Shown here: one piece after another, positions 15,400 to 22,294 of the stretch
How the letters are laid out: every line of letters begins with the position of its first letter
How positions within the stretch are numbered: the first letter of the stretch is position 1
DNA from: an uncultured Clostridia bacterium
GTDB taxonomy: Bacteria; Bacillota; Clostridia; Christensenellales; Aristaeellaceae
Direction: 5' to 3'
Assembly (NCBI GenBank): GCA_934615235.1
Contig: CAKTTL010000037.1
Coordinates: 1 to 22,797, forward strand
DNA length: 22,797 bases
The notes under the pieces: model-generated
Told to the model about the DNA's origin: nothing
The model's database searches: none
The model's input: the letters and a program-made list of their open reading frames with translations, nothing else
Made by a program: the position numbers and the translations under genes

Positions 15400-17760
15400 A
15401 TGCGCAAAACATGCATCTCCAAAGGCTGGTACCTGACCGCGCCGGGAACGGACGGCTTCGTGCAGGTCGACCTGCCCAACGATTACACCATCGGCCTGCC
15501 GCGCAGCGCGGACGTGGCCGGCGGCGCGTCCAACGGCTTTTTCCCCGGCGGAAACGGCCGCTACGTCCAATATCTGCGCCCGGACGGGAACGCGCAGCAC
15601 GTCATTCTCGATCTCGACGGCGCGTATATGTGCGCCGAAATCTATCTCAACGGCGACCTGCTGGCCATGCACCCGCACGGCTACACGCCTTTTCTGCAGG
15701 AGTTGACCGGCAGACTCCGCCCCGGCCGCACGAACAAGCTGGAAATCACCACGCACGGCCTGCAGCGTTCCACGCGCTGGTATTCCGGCGCGGGCCTTTA
15801 TCGCGACGCGTTCCTGTGGACGGGCGGCGCGGTGCGCGTCGAGCCGTGGGACGTGTTTGTGACCACGCCGCGGGCCGATGAATCCGGCGCGCTTGCGCGC
15901 GTCGAATATCGCGTCGCGTCCGATCTGGATTGCGAAGCGTCGATTGAGGCGCGCATCGTCAGCCCCGCGGGCGAAACCGTCGCCCGGGCGCAGGCTGCCT
16001 TCGCCGCGCGCAAAGGCGAAAAAACGCCCGTCGCGCTGGAAATGACGATCGACTCGCCCGCGCTGTGGGACGTCGACAATCCCAATCTGTACACGCTCGA
16101 AACCGAGATCCGCGCGCATGGCGAAACGACCGACACGGCCGAAACCGTCTTCGGCGTCCGCACCATCGAGGCCGACGCGGAGCACGGCTTCCGCCTCAAC
16201 GGCAAGCCCATGAAGCTGCGCGGCGGCTGTATCCACCACGATCACGGCGTGCTGGGCGCGGCGGCTTTTCCCGCGGCGGAGGAACGCAAGGCGCGCCTGC
16301 TCAAGCAGGCCGGCTTCAACGCCCTGCGCATCGCGCACAACCCGCCCTCGCTCGCGCTGCTCGAGGTCTGCGACCGCATCGGCATGCTCGTCATGGACGA
16401 GGCGTTCGATATGTGGCGCAACGAAAAGAACGAAGTGGACTATCATCTCTGGTTCGAAGACTGGTGGGCGCGCGATATCGCGGCCATGGTGCTGCGCGAC
16501 CGCAGCCATCCGTGCGTGATCAGCTACTCCATCGGCAACGAAATCGTCGAGCGCGACGGTCGTTCGGACGGCGCGGCCTGGTCCGCGCGCCTGAGCGCGG
16601 AAATCCGCAAATACGATTCGACGCGCTTTGTCACCTCCGGCGTATGCGGCATGTGGTTCCGTCCTGATCCGATCGACCCGGAAGACTACAGGCAGGACTT
16701 CTATCAGGGTTACGCCGACGCCGGCGAGGGCGGCCCGGAAACCAGCTGGCCCTACCGCACCGAAGGGTACATGGCCCCGCTGGATATCGTCGGCTACAAT
16801 TACCTTTATCAGCGCTACGCGCTGGATCACAAGCTCTTCCCGCAGCGCGTCATCTGGGGCAGCGAAACGCACGCCATTCATTTCTACGAATCCTGGAAGG
16901 CCGTGCTGGAAAACAACCACGTGATCGGCGATTTCACCTGGACGGCGTACGACAACCTCGGCGAAGCCGGAACCGGCCGCGCCTGCTGGGCGCGCGACGG
17001 CCATATCGATCACATCAGTCTGGCGGATTATCCGTGGCGCACATGCTATCAGGGCGACCTCGACCTGTGCGGCTATCGGCGTCCGCAGTCGTATTTCCGC
17101 GAAGCCGTGTGGCTGGGCAACGCCGAACCGCGCATTTTCACCACGCACCCCGAGCATTATGGCGAAGGCTTCTCCGGCACGACGTGGCACTGGTACGACG
17201 TGCTCGATACCTGGACGTTTGATGACGCTTACCTCGGCAAGCCCGTCAAAGCCGACGTTTACACCGATGCGGACGAAATCGCCTTCCTCCTCAACGGCCG
17301 CGAAATCGGCCGCGCGCGTCCCGAAGGCGCAATCGCCTCGCTGGATATTCCGTATGAAAAGGGCGAACTGACTGCCGTCGCCTATAAAAACGGCGCGGAA
17401 TGCGGCCGCTCCTCGCTGCATACGGTGGGCGCGCCCGCCGGCGTGAAGGTCGCGCCCGAAAGCGCCGCCTTCGCCGCGGATCATCGCGATCTGTGCTACT
17501 TCGATATCACCGTCGTCGACGCGAACGGCGAGCGCGTGCCGGACGCGGGCAACGAGCTGACCTGCCTGGTGGACGGCGGCGAACTGATGGGCGTTTTCAG
17601 CGGCGACCCGAAAAACGAGGATCAATACACCTCCAACCGCTGCCACGCATTCCAGGGCCGCGCCCTCGCCATCGTCCGCGCAAGCGCGCCGGGACAAGTT
17701 ACCGTCCACATCGGCGGAACCGGACTGAGAACGGGAAGCGCCGAGGTAACGGCGAGGTAA
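15400..17760 (+). CDS. Glycoside hydrolase family 2 (beta-galactosidase/glucuronidase type)
   Basis: A 786-residue GH2 enzyme releasing non-reducing beta-linked sugars with retention. Layout: sugar-binding jelly-roll domain (about 1-145), Ig-like domain (about 150-255), TIM barrel (about 260-560) beginning NGKPMKLRGGCIHHDHG, then two C-terminal beta domains (about 590-786) like those of DUF4982-type GH2 enzymes. The acid/base is E381 in SIGNE (N380-E381), and the nucleophile is E489 in WGSE. There is no signal peptide, so it acts in the cytoplasm on imported oligosaccharides or glycosides. ATG 15400 follows AAGGAGG. Exact specificity (galactoside, glucuronide or other) cannot be read. The stop lies inside an 11-bp tandem duplication, so the C-terminal tail may be recent. 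Confidence 0.9.
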   Translation: MRKTCISKGWYLTAPGTDGFVQVDLPNDYTIGLPRSADVAGGASNGFFPGGNGRYVQYLRPDGNAQHVILDLDGAYMCAEIYLNGDLLAMHPHGYTPFLQELTGRLRPGRTNKLEITTHGLQRSTRWYSGAGLYRDAFLWTGGAVRVEPWDVFVTTPRADESGALARVEYRVASDLDCEASIEARIVSPAGETVARAQAAFAARKGEKTPVALEMTIDSPALWDVDNPNLYTLETEIRAHGETTDTAETVFGVRTIEADAEHGFRLNGKPMKLRGGCIHHDHGVLGAAAFPAAEERKARLLKQAGFNALRIAHNPPSLALLEVCDRIGMLVMDEAFDMWRNEKNEVDYHLWFEDWWARDIAAMVLRDRSHPCVISYSIGNEIVERDGRSDGAAWSARLSAEIRKYDSTRFVTSGVCGMWFRPDPIDPEDYRQDFYQGYADAGEGGPETSWPYRTEGYMAPLDIVGYNYLYQRYALDHKLFPQRVIWGSETHAIHFYESWKAVLENNHVIGDFTWTAYDNLGEAGTGRACWARDGHIDHISLADYPWRTCYQGDLDLCGYRRPQSYFREAVWLGNAEPRIFTTHPEHYGEGFSGTTWHWYDVLDTWTFDDAYLGKPVKADVYTDADEIAFLLNGREIGRARPEGAIASLDIPYEKGELTAVAYKNGAECGRSSLHTVGAPAGVKVAPESAAFAADHRDLCYFDITVVDANGERVPDAGNELTCLVDGGELMGVFSGDPKNEDQYTSNRCHAFQGRALAIVRASAPGQVTVHIGGTGLRTGSAEVTAR

Positions 17761-17783
17761 CGGAAGGAACGGGAAGGAACGAG
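17742..17783 (+). repeat. Short tandem repeats across the GH2 stop codon
   Basis: CGAGGTAACGG occurs twice head to tail (17742-17752 and 17753-17763), then AAGGAACGGG and AAGGAACGAG (17764-17783). The second CGAGGTAACGG contains the GH2 TAA stop; without the duplication, the frame would read on toward the hairpin. This looks like replication slippage. Confidence 0.75.
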
Positions 17784-17845
17784 TTTTTTTGCGAGAGGGG
17801 ACCTTCTTTCAAGCCTGAAAGAAGGCCCCTTCCCCTGCAAAAAAA
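17784..17845. terminator. Long hairpin between convergent genes
   Basis: CCTTCTTTCA (17802-17811), loop AGCC and TGAAAGAAGG (17816-17825), with GGGG/CCCC outside and T7GC/GCA7 at the edges (17784-17792 and 17837-17845), make a nearly continuous stem of over 20 bp. The T run precedes and the A run follows the hairpin on both strands, so it is not the canonical stem-then-U form. Lying between the convergent GH2 and P-II-like genes, it may still end transcription in both directions or act on RNA stability. Confidence 0.6.
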
Positions 17846-17855
17846 CCGTCTTCCC

Positions 17856-18521
17856 TTATTGCCCAAACTGGCTTCTCAGACCCGCGACGGACGAGATGGG
17901 CAGCGAGAACGTGATCGCGCCCGCCGGCGTGTCGGGACCGGTTGTCGTGGTGATTGCGCGCATGATGGCCGCTTTTTTGTCCGATTCGGCGACGATGAGC
18001 ACGACCTCTTTTTCATCGGCCAGCGACACGCCGAGGAATTTCTTGGCGTAATCCTTGCCCGTGCCCTTGGCGTGCATCACTGTGCCGCCGAACGCGCCGC
18101 CGGACCAGGCCGCGTCCATGACCATCTCGGTGTAGCCCTCGTTGAGCACCACCATGATCAGTTCGTAATCAAAGCGCATTTCCGGCTTCGCGCCGTCGGG
18201 CGCCGCGTTGTCCGTCAGATATGCCAAGGTTTTTCCTCCTCCCACGCTCTTGACCGGAATGGACATCATGATGCCGTTTCCGGGAATGTCAATGAACAGC
18301 TTGAGCTTTGCCGCACGGATGAGCCGCTTCACTTTTTCGCCGTCCGCAACGGTGACGACGACGGCTTTTTCCGTCGCCTGCAGGCCGTAAAGGTTGAGGT
18401 GCTCCTGCCGGGCCGTGCCGCGGCCGAGCATCGTCAGGCAAAGCGGCAGCCCCTCATAAATGGAGAGCAGCCCCGGCGCTCTGTCGCGGTCGAGGATCGT
18501 AGCGACCAGATACAGCTCCAT
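17856..18521 (-). CDS. Tandem P-II-like regulatory protein
   Basis: A 221-residue protein made of two P-II (GlnB)-like ferredoxin-fold domains, about 1-104 and 115-221. The halves share a pattern: GRGTA (33-37) with AKGTGK (151-156), EKAVVVTVADGEK with EKEVVLIVAESDK, and PGNGIMMSIPVKSVGG (80-95) with PAGAITFSLPISSVAG (199-214). P-II proteins bind nucleotides at subunit clefts and switch transporters or enzymes. The T-loop is short and lacks the uridylylated Tyr context of GlnB. The ATG lies one base after the stop of the DUF1538 gene, with GGGAGG before it, so the two proteins probably work as a regulator and its membrane target. A nitrogen link is not shown. Confidence 0.82.
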   Translation of the reverse strand: MELYLVATILDRDRAPGLLSIYEGLPLCLTMLGRGTARQEHLNLYGLQATEKAVVVTVADGEKVKRLIRAAKLKLFIDIPGNGIMMSIPVKSVGGGKTLAYLTDNAAPDGAKPEMRFDYELIMVVLNEGYTEMVMDAAWSGGAFGGTVMHAKGTGKDYAKKFLGVSLADEKEVVLIVAESDKKAAIMRAITTTTGPDTPAGAITFSLPISSVAGLRSQFGQ

Positions 18522-18522
18522 C

Positions 18523-20046
18523 TCAGTCCACCTCCCACAGTTCGATAACGTCCTCTTCCGCGTAGTTTTCCGGCTTGACGCCGCGCGAAGCGCGGTTTTT
18601 AATTTCCGCCACCACGCCCGTGATCTGGATCGTGATCAGCGGCATCAGCGCAACAAGCGCAACCAGACCGAACGCGTCCGTGAGCAGGTTGCCGCCGACG
18701 GCTTCGCACGCGCCCATCGCGAAGGGGAGCATGAACGTGGCCGTCATCGGGCCGGAGGCGACGCCGCCCGAGTCGAAGGCGATGGCCGTGAACATCGGCG
18801 GGACGAAGAAGCTGAGCGCGAGCGAAATTACATAGCCCGGCACCAGGAACCACAGAATCGAAACGCCCGTCAGCACGCGCACCATCGCCAGCCCCATGGC
18901 GCTTGAAATGGCGATGGAAAGGCTGATGTTCATCACCTTTTCGGAGACGGCGCCCGCGCTGATTTCCTCCACCTGCTTGTTGAGCACGTGAACCGCGGGC
19001 TCCGCCGAAACGATGAACCAGCCCATCAGCATCGCGACGGGGATGAGCAGATACCGCTTCCAACTCTCGGCGAGGCTCTGCCCCAGCAGCGTGCCCAGCG
19101 AGGAGAAGCCGACGTTTACGCCCGTGAGGAAAATGACAAGCCCCGCGTAGGTATACAGCAGGCCGATGAGGATTTTGAGGAAGGGGATCTTCGGCAGTTT
19201 CAGCGCGAAGCGCTGGAATAACACGAAAAACACCACGATCGGCAGCAGCGCGATGGCCACTTCCTTCATGTAATGCGGCACGGCGGAAACATACTCGCGG
19301 CTGATGGCCAGCGTGTCCGCCCATTCGTTCACGCCGGATGCGGCGATGTCGGCCGGCTGGCCTTTATAGACGAAGCCGAGAATGAGCACGGCGAGAATCG
19401 GCCCGATCGAGCAGAGCGCAACCAGACCGAAGCTGTCGGCCTCGGCGTTTTTATCGCTGCGGATGGAGGCCACGCCGACGCCCATCGCCATGATGAACGG
19501 CACGGTCATCGGCCCCGTGGTAACGCCGCCGGAATCGAAGGCGACGCTGAGAAAATTGCGATCGGTGAACGCGGCCAGCGCGAAAACAAGCCCGTAGCAG
19601 GCCAGCAGCACCCACTTGATCGGAACGCCGAAGAGAATGCGCAGCATGCAGATCATCAGGAAAATGCCGACGCCGACCGAGACGGTGACGATCAGCACGG
19701 TGGTGTTGATGTGCGGCACGTTGTTGGCGAGCACCTGCAGATCCGGCTCGGCGACGGTGATGATCATGCCGAGGATGAAGCTCAAAAGCAGAATCAGCCA
19801 CAGCTTGCGCGACTTGGTCAGCCGCGCGCCGGTGTGCGTGCCGATGAGCGTCATGGAGTTTTCAGCGCCGAAGGTGAAAAGGCCGAGGCCGACGATCAGC
19901 ATCGCCGTGCCGATGACGAAGGCCAGCATCAGGTCGTTCGAAACGGGTGCGACGGTGAAGCAAAGGAGCGCGACCGTCGCCGCAACCGGTACGACGGATG
20001 CGACGGCTTCCCGCATTTTTTCCAAGAGTGCGTTTCTGTCAGGCAA
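18523..20046 (-). CDS. DUF1538 membrane protein, two fused halves
   Basis: A 507-residue polytopic membrane protein of the DUF1538 family, with about 12 or more hydrophobic segments. It is an internal duplication: AEPDLQVL (99-106) matches AEPAVHVL (349-356), and AFDSGGVTTGPMT (169-181) matches AFDSGGVASGPMT (423-435), each followed by DxFGLVAL (204-211 and 457-464). In some bacteria DUF1538 proteins occur as two separate genes, and a halophile pair has been described as a cation/proton antiporter; transport here is inferred from that. The start is TTG 20046 with GGGAGGA upstream; the nearer ATG is followed directly by TAA. It is the first gene of a two-gene operon with the P-II-like protein. 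Confidence 0.88.
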   Translation of the reverse strand: MPDRNALLEKMREAVASVVPVAATVALLCFTVAPVSNDLMLAFVIGTAMLIVGLGLFTFGAENSMTLIGTHTGARLTKSRKLWLILLLSFILGMIITVAEPDLQVLANNVPHINTTVLIVTVSVGVGIFLMICMLRILFGVPIKWVLLACYGLVFALAAFTDRNFLSVAFDSGGVTTGPMTVPFIMAMGVGVASIRSDKNAEADSFGLVALCSIGPILAVLILGFVYKGQPADIAASGVNEWADTLAISREYVSAVPHYMKEVAIALLPIVVFFVLFQRFALKLPKIPFLKILIGLLYTYAGLVIFLTGVNVGFSSLGTLLGQSLAESWKRYLLIPVAMLMGWFIVSAEPAVHVLNKQVEEISAGAVSEKVMNISLSIAISSAMGLAMVRVLTGVSILWFLVPGYVISLALSFFVPPMFTAIAFDSGGVASGPMTATFMLPFAMGACEAVGGNLLTDAFGLVALVALMPLITIQITGVVAEIKNRASRGVKPENYAEEDVIELWEVD

Positions 20047-20103
20047 TTACATTCTTCCTCCCGTTTTGTCTATGGTTTTATAAGGATTTGAAAAGCTGAT
20101 TTC

Positions 20104-20132
20104 AGTATACAGGATTTACAAAGCGGGGGCAA
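20104..20132 (-). promoter_or_regulatory. Promoter of the DUF1538/P-II operon
   Basis: On the minus strand, TTGCCC (20132-20127), a 17-base spacer and TATACT (20109-20104) form a good sigma-A promoter about 58 bases before the TTG start. Confidence 0.7.
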
Positions 20133-20256
20133 GGCGGTTGGTGTTAAGAAAGTGTTAAAAAAGCAAGTTTGACATATCCGGCAACGGCCGGATTATTTGA
20201 ATGTATATCCTCCAAACAAGGCTGTCATAGGTTAGCATCACAATAAGCTTCCGCCC

Positions 20257-20321
20257 AGGGTGTATCTGAAAAATTCCCTGAGACTCCATCACGGCGTCTC
20301 TTCCTTTTTCAGATACACCCT
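20257..20321 (+). repeat. Palindromic interspersed repeat, copy 3 (short form)
   Basis: A 65-bp element with perfect 17-bp terminal arms, AGGGTGTATCTGAAAAA (20257-20273) and TTTTTCAGATACACCCT (20305-20321), and an inner GAGAC/GTCTC pair. Relative to copy 2 it lacks the innermost stem (AAATGGCGG and following A-rich bases). Its orientation is opposite to copies 1 and 2. It lies between the DUF1538 promoter and the end of a probably truncated leftward gene. The perfect arms suggest it is the youngest of the three copies. Confidence 0.88.
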
Positions 20322-20383
20322 AGAGAGGAGAATTCGCGCCTTGAGCGCTCGCCTGATGAATTAAAAAACTTGCATGGGGCATT

Positions 20384-20740
20384 TCAGCATTGCCGGTACG
20401 CGGCTTCATTTTTGCCGTCCCGGATTCGCTGAACGCACAGCTGCACCAGTTCCAGATAGATGCGGTCCAGCGTTTCCGGCGCGGCGCAGCCGCGATGAAT
20501 GGCGTTCAAAATTTGCGGCGCAGCGGCGTAATAGCGGCGGATGTCCGCTTCGCCTGTGGGTAAGGCGCGCACATACGTATCGCGGAATGCGCGCAGCGCC
20601 GTCAGTTCTTCGCAGCCGTCCGGAAGACCGTGCGCCTGCGTACAGGCGGAAGTCAAATAGCAGCCGGAGGAGCTGCTGCCGTGCTTCGTCTGATAAAATG
20701 GGCAGTCGTGATAGTGATAGTTCCAGCAGAACTTATGCAC
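20384..20740 (-). CDS. CFI-box-like small protein, probably 5'-truncated
   Basis: The frame encodes CPFY...GSSSSGCYLTSACTQAHGLPDGCEELTALRAFRDTYV...YYAAAPQILNAI, matching the CFI-box type of C-terminal domain (CFIATA...LRxFRD...YY) seen in many bacterial proteins of unknown function. No ATG with a ribosome site exists. The only start before the homology is GTG at 20740, giving 118 residues; extending to the GTG at 20866 would run 80 bases antisense through the HTH gene. Family members I recall carry a short extra N-terminal part, so the gene is probably truncated at the HTH gene's 5' end, or uses a weak GTG start. Confidence 0.5.
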   Translation of the reverse strand: MHKFCWNYHYHDCPFYQTKHGSSSSGCYLTSACTQAHGLPDGCEELTALRAFRDTYVRALPTGEADIRRYYAAAPQILNAIHRGCAAPETLDRIYLELVQLCVQRIRDGKNEAAYRQC

Positions 20741-20785
20741 CCAGTCGCTGTCGACTGTTCTGTCAAGAAAAAAAGGAGGTGCAGC

Positions 20786-21004
20786 ATGAAGTATCAACGC
20801 CTGCGCGATTTGCGGGAAGATCGCGACCTGACTCAGGATCAGCTGGTGGAGATTCTTCATATGCACAAAACGACCTATACCAATTACGAACAGGGCAAGC
20901 GGGAAATCCCGTTTGCCCTGGCAATTCGGCTGGCCGAGTTTTATAACGTTTCGCTGGATTTTATCGCGGGCCTGACGAACGAGCCGCGGCCGCTGAAAAA
21001 GTAA
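20786..21004 (+). CDS. Small XRE-family HTH regulator
   Basis: A 72-residue protein that is almost entirely one Cro/C1-type helix-turn-helix domain: LRDLREDRDLTQDQLVEILHMHKTTYTNYEQGKREIPFALAIRLAEFYNVSLDFIAG (about 6-62). TQDQLVEIL and TYTNYEQGK are the two HTH helices. It has a strong AAAAGGAGGT site six bases before ATG 20786. It is divergent from the CFI-box-like frame and convergent with the rlmI-like gene, whose end lies ten bases beyond its stop. Such small XRE proteins are often mobile-element repressors or stand-alone regulators. No target operator is evident. Confidence 0.85.
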   Translation: MKYQRLRDLREDRDLTQDQLVEILHMHKTTYTNYEQGKREIPFALAIRLAEFYNVSLDFIAGLTNEPRPLKK

Positions 21005-21014
21005 AAAAGCAAAT

Positions 21015-22181
21015 TTACCGCAGCACCTGCAGAATATGGCATTTCAAATACTGCGTCTCCGGCGAGGCGGCGAGAATGGGGTGATCGCGCCCCTGCGTGC
21101 GGGCTTCGATCTGCCGCAGCTGCACCTTCGCGTCGGCCGCCGCGTCCACGAGCATGGCCGCAAAAGCGTCCGGCAGCACGTGGTGCGAGCAGGAGCAGGT
21201 GATGAGATACCCTTCGTTTTTGACCATTTTCATTGCGCGCAGGTTGATTTCCTTGTAGCCGCGCAGCGCCGCGGGAACGGCCGCGCGGGTTTTCGTAAAC
21301 GCCGGCGGGTCGAGGATGATCGTATCGTACTGCTCGTGCGCGTCGTATTTTTCGCGCAGAAGGTCGAAGGCGTTCGCTTCGACGAAATCGATATCGAGGT
21401 TGTTCAGCGCTGCGTTTTCCGCCGCCTGCCTGCAGGCCAGATCGGAAATATCGACGCCGGTCACTTCCGCCGCGCCGTAATGCGCCGCGTGCAGCGCGAA
21501 CGCGCCCGTGTGCGTGAAGCAGTCCAGCACGCGCGCCCCGCGCACGAACGGCGCGATGGCCGCGCGGTTTTCCTTCTGATCGAGGAAATAGCCGGTCTTC
21601 TGGCCTTCCTTCACATCGACGTTGAAGCGGATGCCGTTTTCCAGGATCTCCACGCGATCCGGCACTTCGCCGCGCAGAAGGCCCTGCGTCATCTGCATGC
21701 CTTCCAGCTCGCGCACCTTCACGTCGCTGCGCTCCCAGACGCCTTTGGGGTGCAGTTCGTCGCACAGCGCGTCGACGACGACGTCTTTCCAGCGCTCCAT
21801 GCCCAGCGCCAGCGACTGGATGACGATCACCTCGCCGAAGCAGTCGGCGATCAGCGCGGGCAGGCCGTCCGATTCGGCGAAAATCGCCCGGCAGGAACGC
21901 ATGTCCGCAAATTTGCGGCGATAATCCAGAGCGCGTTTTACGCGCCCGCGAATAAAGGCCTCGTCGACCGGCTCGTCGTGCACGGTGAACATGCGCAGCG
22001 CGATCTGCGAGGCGGGGTTGTACATTGCGCGCCCCATGAAACGCCCCCTGGCGGAATGAACGTCCACCACGTCGCCGGGCGCAAACTCGCCGTCCACGCG
22101 CTCGATATCGGAACGGAATACCCACGGATGACCGCGCAGGATGCGCTTTTCGCGGCCGGGGTTCAGAATTGCTTTTGCCAT
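21015..22181 (-). CDS. rlmI: Class I rRNA large-subunit methyltransferase, RlmI-like
   Basis: A 388-residue SAM-dependent 23S rRNA m5C methyltransferase of the RlmI/COG1092 type. It has an N-terminal PUA RNA-binding domain (about 1-75, RGHPWVFRSDIE), a linker domain with ESDGLPALIAD (103-113), and a Rossmann methyltransferase domain: GQKTGYFLDQ (193-202), the SAM loop DCFTHTGAF (220-228), the acidic VDIS (243-246), DPPAF (291-295) and the catalytic SCSHH (330-334). Length is as in RlmI. ATG at 22179-22181 has AAGGAG upstream. It is divergent from the SAH hydrolase-like gene. The pairing of a SAM user with SAH removal may be chance. Confidence 0.9.
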   Translation of the reverse strand: MAKAILNPGREKRILRGHPWVFRSDIERVDGEFAPGDVVDVHSARGRFMGRAMYNPASQIALRMFTVHDEPVDEAFIRGRVKRALDYRRKFADMRSCRAIFAESDGLPALIADCFGEVIVIQSLALGMERWKDVVVDALCDELHPKGVWERSDVKVRELEGMQMTQGLLRGEVPDRVEILENGIRFNVDVKEGQKTGYFLDQKENRAAIAPFVRGARVLDCFTHTGAFALHAAHYGAAEVTGVDISDLACRQAAENAALNNLDIDFVEANAFDLLREKYDAHEQYDTIILDPPAFTKTRAAVPAALRGYKEINLRAMKMVKNEGYLITCSCSHHVLPDAFAAMLVDAAADAKVQLRQIEARTQGRDHPILAASPETQYLKCHILQVLR

Positions 22182-22234
22182 CGTAATTCTCCTTTGATAC
22201 GTCTCGCGATTATCATATCACATTTTCGCCGGGG

Positions 22235-22263
22235 TTGACAGAGAAAAAGTGAATTTGTATACT
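22235..22263 (+). promoter_or_regulatory. Promoter of the SAH hydrolase-like gene
   Basis: Perfect TTGACA (22235-22240), a 17-base spacer and TATACT (22258-22263) sit 31 bases before the start codon: a near-consensus sigma-A promoter. A leftward -10-like TATGAT lies close by for the rlmI-like gene, so the promoters are back to back. Confidence 0.88.
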
Positions 22264-22294
22264 GGCTTTATTCTTATACGGAGGATGAATCGCC

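Larger units (their letters stand above)
20047..20383. other. 337-bp non-coding stretch
   Basis: No gene is supported here. It contains the leftward promoter of the DUF1538 gene (20104-20132), GTGTTAA written twice (near 20141 and 20152), a TTGACA word at 20169 whose -10 is poor (ATTATT), a CCGGCAACGGCCGG near-palindrome (20178-20191), and palindromic repeat copy 3 (20257-20321). Confidence 0.6.

Noticed and set aside
15088..17709. Very long open frame (873 codons) on the minus strand
   Set aside because: It is antisense to the GH2 gene, whose catalytic motifs are clear. The antisense protein is rich in Arg/Ala/Val/His with no recognisable domain; it results from GC-rich codon use.
20169..20197. 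Rightward promoter TTGACA-17-ATTATT
   Set aside because: The -35 is perfect but the -10 matches only three of six bases, and there is no gene close downstream; the next rightward gene is almost 600 bp away past a palindromic repeat.
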